DNA of 8,184 nt from contig CAZOMR010000151.1 of NCBI GenBank assembly GCA_964580655.1, positions 1 through 8,184 of the forward strand, in the 5' to 3' direction. The stretch is from CAZOMR01 sp964580655 (lineage in GTDB: Bacteria > RBG-13-61-14 > CAZOMR01). The position numbers and the translations under genes were made by a program. The notes beneath the pieces are model-generated. The model had not been told where the DNA came from, ran no database searches, and saw nothing but the letters and a program-made list of their open reading frames with translations. Positions 6,586 through 8,184 of the stretch are shown here, piece after piece (within the stretch, counting starts at the first letter, position 1; every line of letters starts with the position of its first letter).

Positions 6586-7254
6586 TTGAGCCGATCAAAA
6601 ACCAGATCGCACCTTCTAATTCCGGAGAGCCGTGATCGCTCTGCTCATAACTATTTCGAGAAAAAATGGCGTGAGCGCGGATTCTCTATGATCGCAGGCG
6701 TGGATGAGGCTGGAAGGGGCCCGCTCGCCGGACCAGTGGTTGCCGCGGCAGTGATTCTGCCGGAAAGAATTCACCCTCAATCCCGGCTATGGCAGTTGAA
6801 GGACTCCAAACTAACTCGTCCCCAGGAGCGCGAGATCCTCTTTTCTCTCATAAAAGAGGATGCCCTTGATCTGGCCTCTGCGGAGTGTTCTGTAGAGGAG
6901 ATTGAGAGACTCAACATCTTGCAGGCCTCTCTTCTTGCCATGTCCAGAGCCGTTGCAAGGCTTAGGATGAGGCCGGACTTATGCCTGGTGGACGGCAATG
7001 TGCCTCTTACAGGGGACATCCCGTCTTCTGCCATCTGCAAGGGGGACCGCTACTGCCTCTCTATCGCCGCGGCCAGCATCATCGCCAAGGTGACGCGAGA
7101 CAGGCTGATGGAAGAATATCACCGCCAGTTTCCAGTCTACAATTTCAGCCGGAATAAAGGCTACTGCACGAGGGAGCACAAGGAAGCGATCATTGCTCAC
7201 GGCCCATGTTTGATTCATCGAAAAACCTTCAAGGGTGTGCGCGAGTTCTTGTAG
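6586..7254 (+). CDS. rnhB: Ribonuclease HII
   Basis: RNase HII cuts the RNA strand of RNA-DNA hybrids and starts removal of single ribonucleotides from DNA. Conserved acidic residues appear in IAGVDEAGRGPLAGPVVAAAV (Asp, Glu), CLVDGNVPL (Asp) and AAASIIAKVTRDRLM (Asp). The C-terminal NKGYCTREHKEAI and HGPCLIHRKTFKGVREF are also typical. The start is not certain. The frame is open far upstream into the ATPase gene; after that gene's stop the usable in-frame starts are TTG at 6586 (222 residues) and ATG at 6688 (188 residues). The segment YFEKKWRERGFSM before IAGVDE resembles the usual family N-terminus, so the TTG is preferred. Ribosome-binding signals are poor for both, and coupling with the ATPase gene ending 13 nt earlier is likely. 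It is the last gene of the operon in view. Confidence 0.93.
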   Translation: MSRSKTRSHLLIPESRDRSAHNYFEKKWRERGFSMIAGVDEAGRGPLAGPVVAAAVILPERIHPQSRLWQLKDSKLTRPQEREILFSLIKEDALDLASAECSVEEIERLNILQASLLAMSRAVARLRMRPDLCLVDGNVPLTGDIPSSAICKGDRYCLSIAAASIIAKVTRDRLMEEYHRQFPVYNFSRNKGYCTREHKEAIIAHGPCLIHRKTFKGVREFL

Positions 7255-7281
7255 CCCTTTCTCGCCCGTATTGAGGCCACA

Positions 7282-7290
7282 AGGTTATCT
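7282..7290. repeat. Left target-site duplication, AGGTTATCT
   Basis: The nine bases AGGTTATCT directly abut the left terminal inverted repeat of the insertion and recur exactly at 7682-7690. Shorter direct repeats with shifted boundaries do not match, so the 9-bp reading is the only consistent one. Confidence 0.85.
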
Positions 7291-7305
7291 GAGGGGTGAT
7301 CATAA
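7291..7305 (+). repeat. Left terminal inverted repeat of the MITE-like element
   Basis: GAGGGGTGATCATAA matches the reverse complement of 7667-7681 at 14 of 15 positions (A versus G at position 9). A related sequence GAGGGGTCAT recurs inside the element at 7403-7412. Confidence 0.82.
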
Positions 7306-7411
7306 ATCAGCTTCCCCGAGCTATTGAAATCTGGTAATTTTTCAGGTTCATTCGGCTTAAGATCACCTTGCCTGACTTTAAGGCTTTAACCTGTTTCACC
7401 ACGAGGGGTCA

Positions 7412-7568
7412 TGAAAAATCAACGACCAGGAACAAATGATTTATATTTTGCACATGGCGTCATTTTGTCAAGGCCGGCCTAAAGGCCGCCACCGAAGGTG
7501 GTCGTAGAGCCTTGACAAAATGCCTGAGCCATGTGCTTTCAGCAATTATTCTGGTCGTTGATTTTTCA
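7412..7568. repeat. 157-bp nested palindrome, possible structured RNA or cruciform
   Basis: Paired segments from outside in: TGAAAAATCAACGACCAG (7412-7429) with 7551-7568, 18 bp perfect; AATGATT (7435-7441) with AATTATT (7544-7550), 7 bp including one G-T; GCACATGGC (7450-7458) with 7528-7536, 9 bp perfect; CATTTTGTCAAGGC (7461-7474) with 7509-7522, 14 bp perfect. The top carries two small hairpins, CGGCC-TAAA-GGCCG (7475-7488) and CCACC-GAA-GGTGG (7489-7501), then TCGTAGA. The result is a three-way junction on a long interrupted stem. It matches no RNA family I recognise, and no T-tract follows either arm, so it is not a standard terminator. Whether it is transcribed is unknown. Confidence 0.85.
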
Positions 7569-7666
7569 GCATTCACTTGCCCGGGGCCCGGACGCAGGCC
7601 GTGCTTGAAGAATCCTCCAGATCCGCTGGACCCGCGGATTATGCTTTGAAGCCTGGTGGGGTGCAA

Positions 7667-7681
7667 TTATGACCACCCCTC
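7667..7681 (-). repeat. Right terminal inverted repeat of the MITE-like element
   Basis: TTATGACCACCCCTC is the inverted partner of 7291-7305 with a single mismatch, and it is followed immediately by the right copy of the 9-bp direct repeat. Confidence 0.82.
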
Positions 7682-7690
7682 AGGTTATCT
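7682..7690. repeat. Right target-site duplication, AGGTTATCT
   Basis: This is an exact copy of 7282-7290, shifted by 400 bp. Read on the minus strand it is AGATAACCT and contains the last sense codon (AGA) and the TAA stop (7685-7687) of the TPR gene. The same stop would have been present before insertion. Confidence 0.85.
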
Positions 7691-8184
7691 CAGCTTATTC
7701 AGTGCTTTCAGTGCCGGTGCAAACTCGGGATTGATGTCAAGGGCCTTATGAAAGTGCTGGGCCGCATCTTTGTTCTTTCCCAGCCTGGCGCAGGTGAGGC
7801 CGAGGTAGTATTCCGTCTCGAGGTTATTGGGGAGTGTTTGATCGGCCTTGAGCAAAAATTCCAGGGCCTTGGAATAATCATGATAATGCTCATACTGGAT
7901 CTTGCCCAACTGGAGGTAAGCGAGGTGTAACCATTGTTTTTCCCAGGGCTTGGTCAAATAAGGCTGGGCCAATGCTTTTTGGAACTCCGCGGCCGCTTCC
8001 TCAATCCTTCCTGTATCCAGATAGATGAGTCCGAGTGAGGTGTTGCCGCTGGGGTCATTGGGAACAAGCTCCTGATAGCGAAGCATGTTTTCTACCGCGC
8101 TCTCGAAATCTCCATGCGCATGGTAAGCCGCGGCTAGATTGTAATATGTCTTGGACAGATCGGGATTGAGGCCCATAGCCTTGC
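7685..8184 (-). CDS. TPR-repeat protein, C-terminal part (5' end beyond window)
   Basis: The frame stays open to the right edge, and its first readable residues are KAMGLNPDLSKTYYNLAAAYH. The Met at 8174-8176 sits inside a TPR helix pattern (KAxxLNPD), so the true start lies outside the window. About 166 residues are visible. Three clear tetratricopeptide repeats are DLSKTYYNLAAAYHAHGDFESAVENML, DPSGNTSLGLIYLDTGRIEEAAAEFQKAL and LETEYYLGLTCARLGKNKDAAQHFHKAL. A longer degenerate unit lies between the second and third of these (WLHLAYLQLGKIQYEHYHDYSKALEFLLKA). The protein ends NPEFAPALKALNKLR. TPRs mediate protein-protein contacts; no catalytic domain or signal peptide can be judged from this fragment. 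It is convergent with rnhB and not part of that operon. Confidence 0.9.
   Translation of the reverse strand, partial: KAMGLNPDLSKTYYNLAAAYHAHGDFESAVENMLRYQELVPNDPSGNTSLGLIYLDTGRIEEAAAEFQKALAQPYLTKPWEKQWLHLAYLQLGKIQYEHYHDYSKALEFLLKADQTLPNNLETEYYLGLTCARLGKNKDAAQHFHKALDINPEFAPALKALNKLR

Larger units (their letters stand above)
7291..7681. mobile_element. MITE-like non-autonomous transposable element, 391 bp
   Basis: The ends are a 15-bp inverted repeat: GAGGGGTGATCATAA at 7291-7305 and TTATGACCACCCCTC at 7667-7681, with one mismatch. Both ends abut a perfect 9-bp direct repeat. There is no credible transposase gene inside, so movement would need a transposase from elsewhere. A 9-bp duplication is made by several DDE transposase families, and I do not assign one. 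The interior holds a large nested palindrome (7412-7568) and, to its right, a smaller hairpin ATCCGC/GCGGAT (7621-7639). The element lies between the convergent genes rnhB and the TPR gene. Without it the two would have been separated by about 30 bp. It fills the only stretch over 300 bases in the window without a gene. Confidence 0.82.

Noticed and set aside
7255..7281. Intrinsic terminator directly after rnhB
   Set aside because: There is a short T-run (CCCTTTCTC) but no stem-loop before it; I see no classical terminator here.
7466..7517. TTGACA boxes in both arms of the inner palindrome, possible outward promoters
   Set aside because: They are one sequence seen twice because of the inverted repeat. 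The plus-strand copy has no -10 at a proper distance, and the minus-strand copy has only TATAAA at about a 20-bp spacer.
7412..7568. Retron-type msr/msd RNA or known riboswitch/ribozyme
   Set aside because: No reverse transcriptase is nearby, and I see no hammerhead core or known riboswitch consensus in the junction and loops.
7412..7568. Inner palindrome as a separate transposon nested in the outer element
   Set aside because: The bases flanking 7412 and 7568 (GGTCA and GCATT) form no direct repeat, so independent insertion is not supported.
7460..7666. 68-residue minus-strand reading frame inside the intergenic region
   Set aside because: It lies across the palindrome and the right part of the MITE-like element, has low-complexity Ser/Gly/Arg content, no recognisable domain and no convincing ribosome-binding site.
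1..8184. CRISPR array, tRNA or rRNA gene
   Set aside because: No regularly spaced direct repeats with unique spacers, no tRNA cloverleaf with TTCRA arm, and no rRNA-like segments were seen on either strand.

Overview
The window is a bacterial chromosome segment of moderately high GC. It carries one long, tightly packed plus-strand operon for translation and protein targeting. This is followed by a small non-coding insertion and then the 3' end of a convergent TPR gene. The order ffh - rpsP - khpA - rimM - trmD - SPOUT methyltransferase (TM1570-like) - rplS - [SMC-like ATPase] - rnhB resembles Deltaproteobacteria/Desulfobacterota, Nitrospirota and related candidate phyla, where trmD, the second SPOUT methyltransferase, rplS and rnhB often cluster. 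No rRNA or other strong taxonomic marker is present, so this placement is an inference.

Region by region: 1-98 holds a small terminator-like hairpin and a good sigma70-type promoter (TTGACA, 17-bp spacer, TAACAT) reading into ffh. From 99 to 4340 come seven housekeeping genes: the SRP GTPase Ffh, ribosomal protein S16, the KH-domain RNA chaperone KhpA, the 30S maturation factor RimM, the tRNA m1G37 methyltransferase TrmD, a second SPOUT-fold RNA methyltransferase, and ribosomal protein L19. Spacing runs from a 17-nt overlap to about 56 nt, so co-transcription and translational coupling are likely. Positions 4359-6572 encode the least ordinary protein here, a 737-residue Rad50/SMC/YhaN-like ATPase. 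Its two nucleotide-binding half-domains are separated by linker, coiled coil, a two-helix transmembrane hairpin, coiled coil and linker. The first linker contains an in-frame 15-bp minisatellite encoding Gly-Met-Met-Pro-Pro repeats. RNase HII (rnhB) follows 13 nt later, probably from a TTG start.

After rnhB there is no further gene until the convergent TPR gene at 7685. This stretch is almost entirely a 391-bp insertion (7291-7681) with 15-bp terminal inverted repeats (one mismatch) and a perfect directly abutting 9-bp direct repeat, AGGTTATCT (7282-7290 and 7682-7690). This is the signature of a non-autonomous, MITE-like transposable element. Inside it lies a 157-bp nested palindrome (7412-7568) with about 48 bp of paired arms topped by two small hairpins. 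It could fold as a DNA cruciform or a structured RNA. The element landed at the stop codon of the TPR gene, and the duplication kept that stop codon intact.

The most noteworthy items are the MITE-like element with its internal structured palindrome, and the membrane-anchored SMC-like ATPase lodged between rplS and rnhB. A smaller point is that TrmD has Ala at the position of E. coli Glu116.
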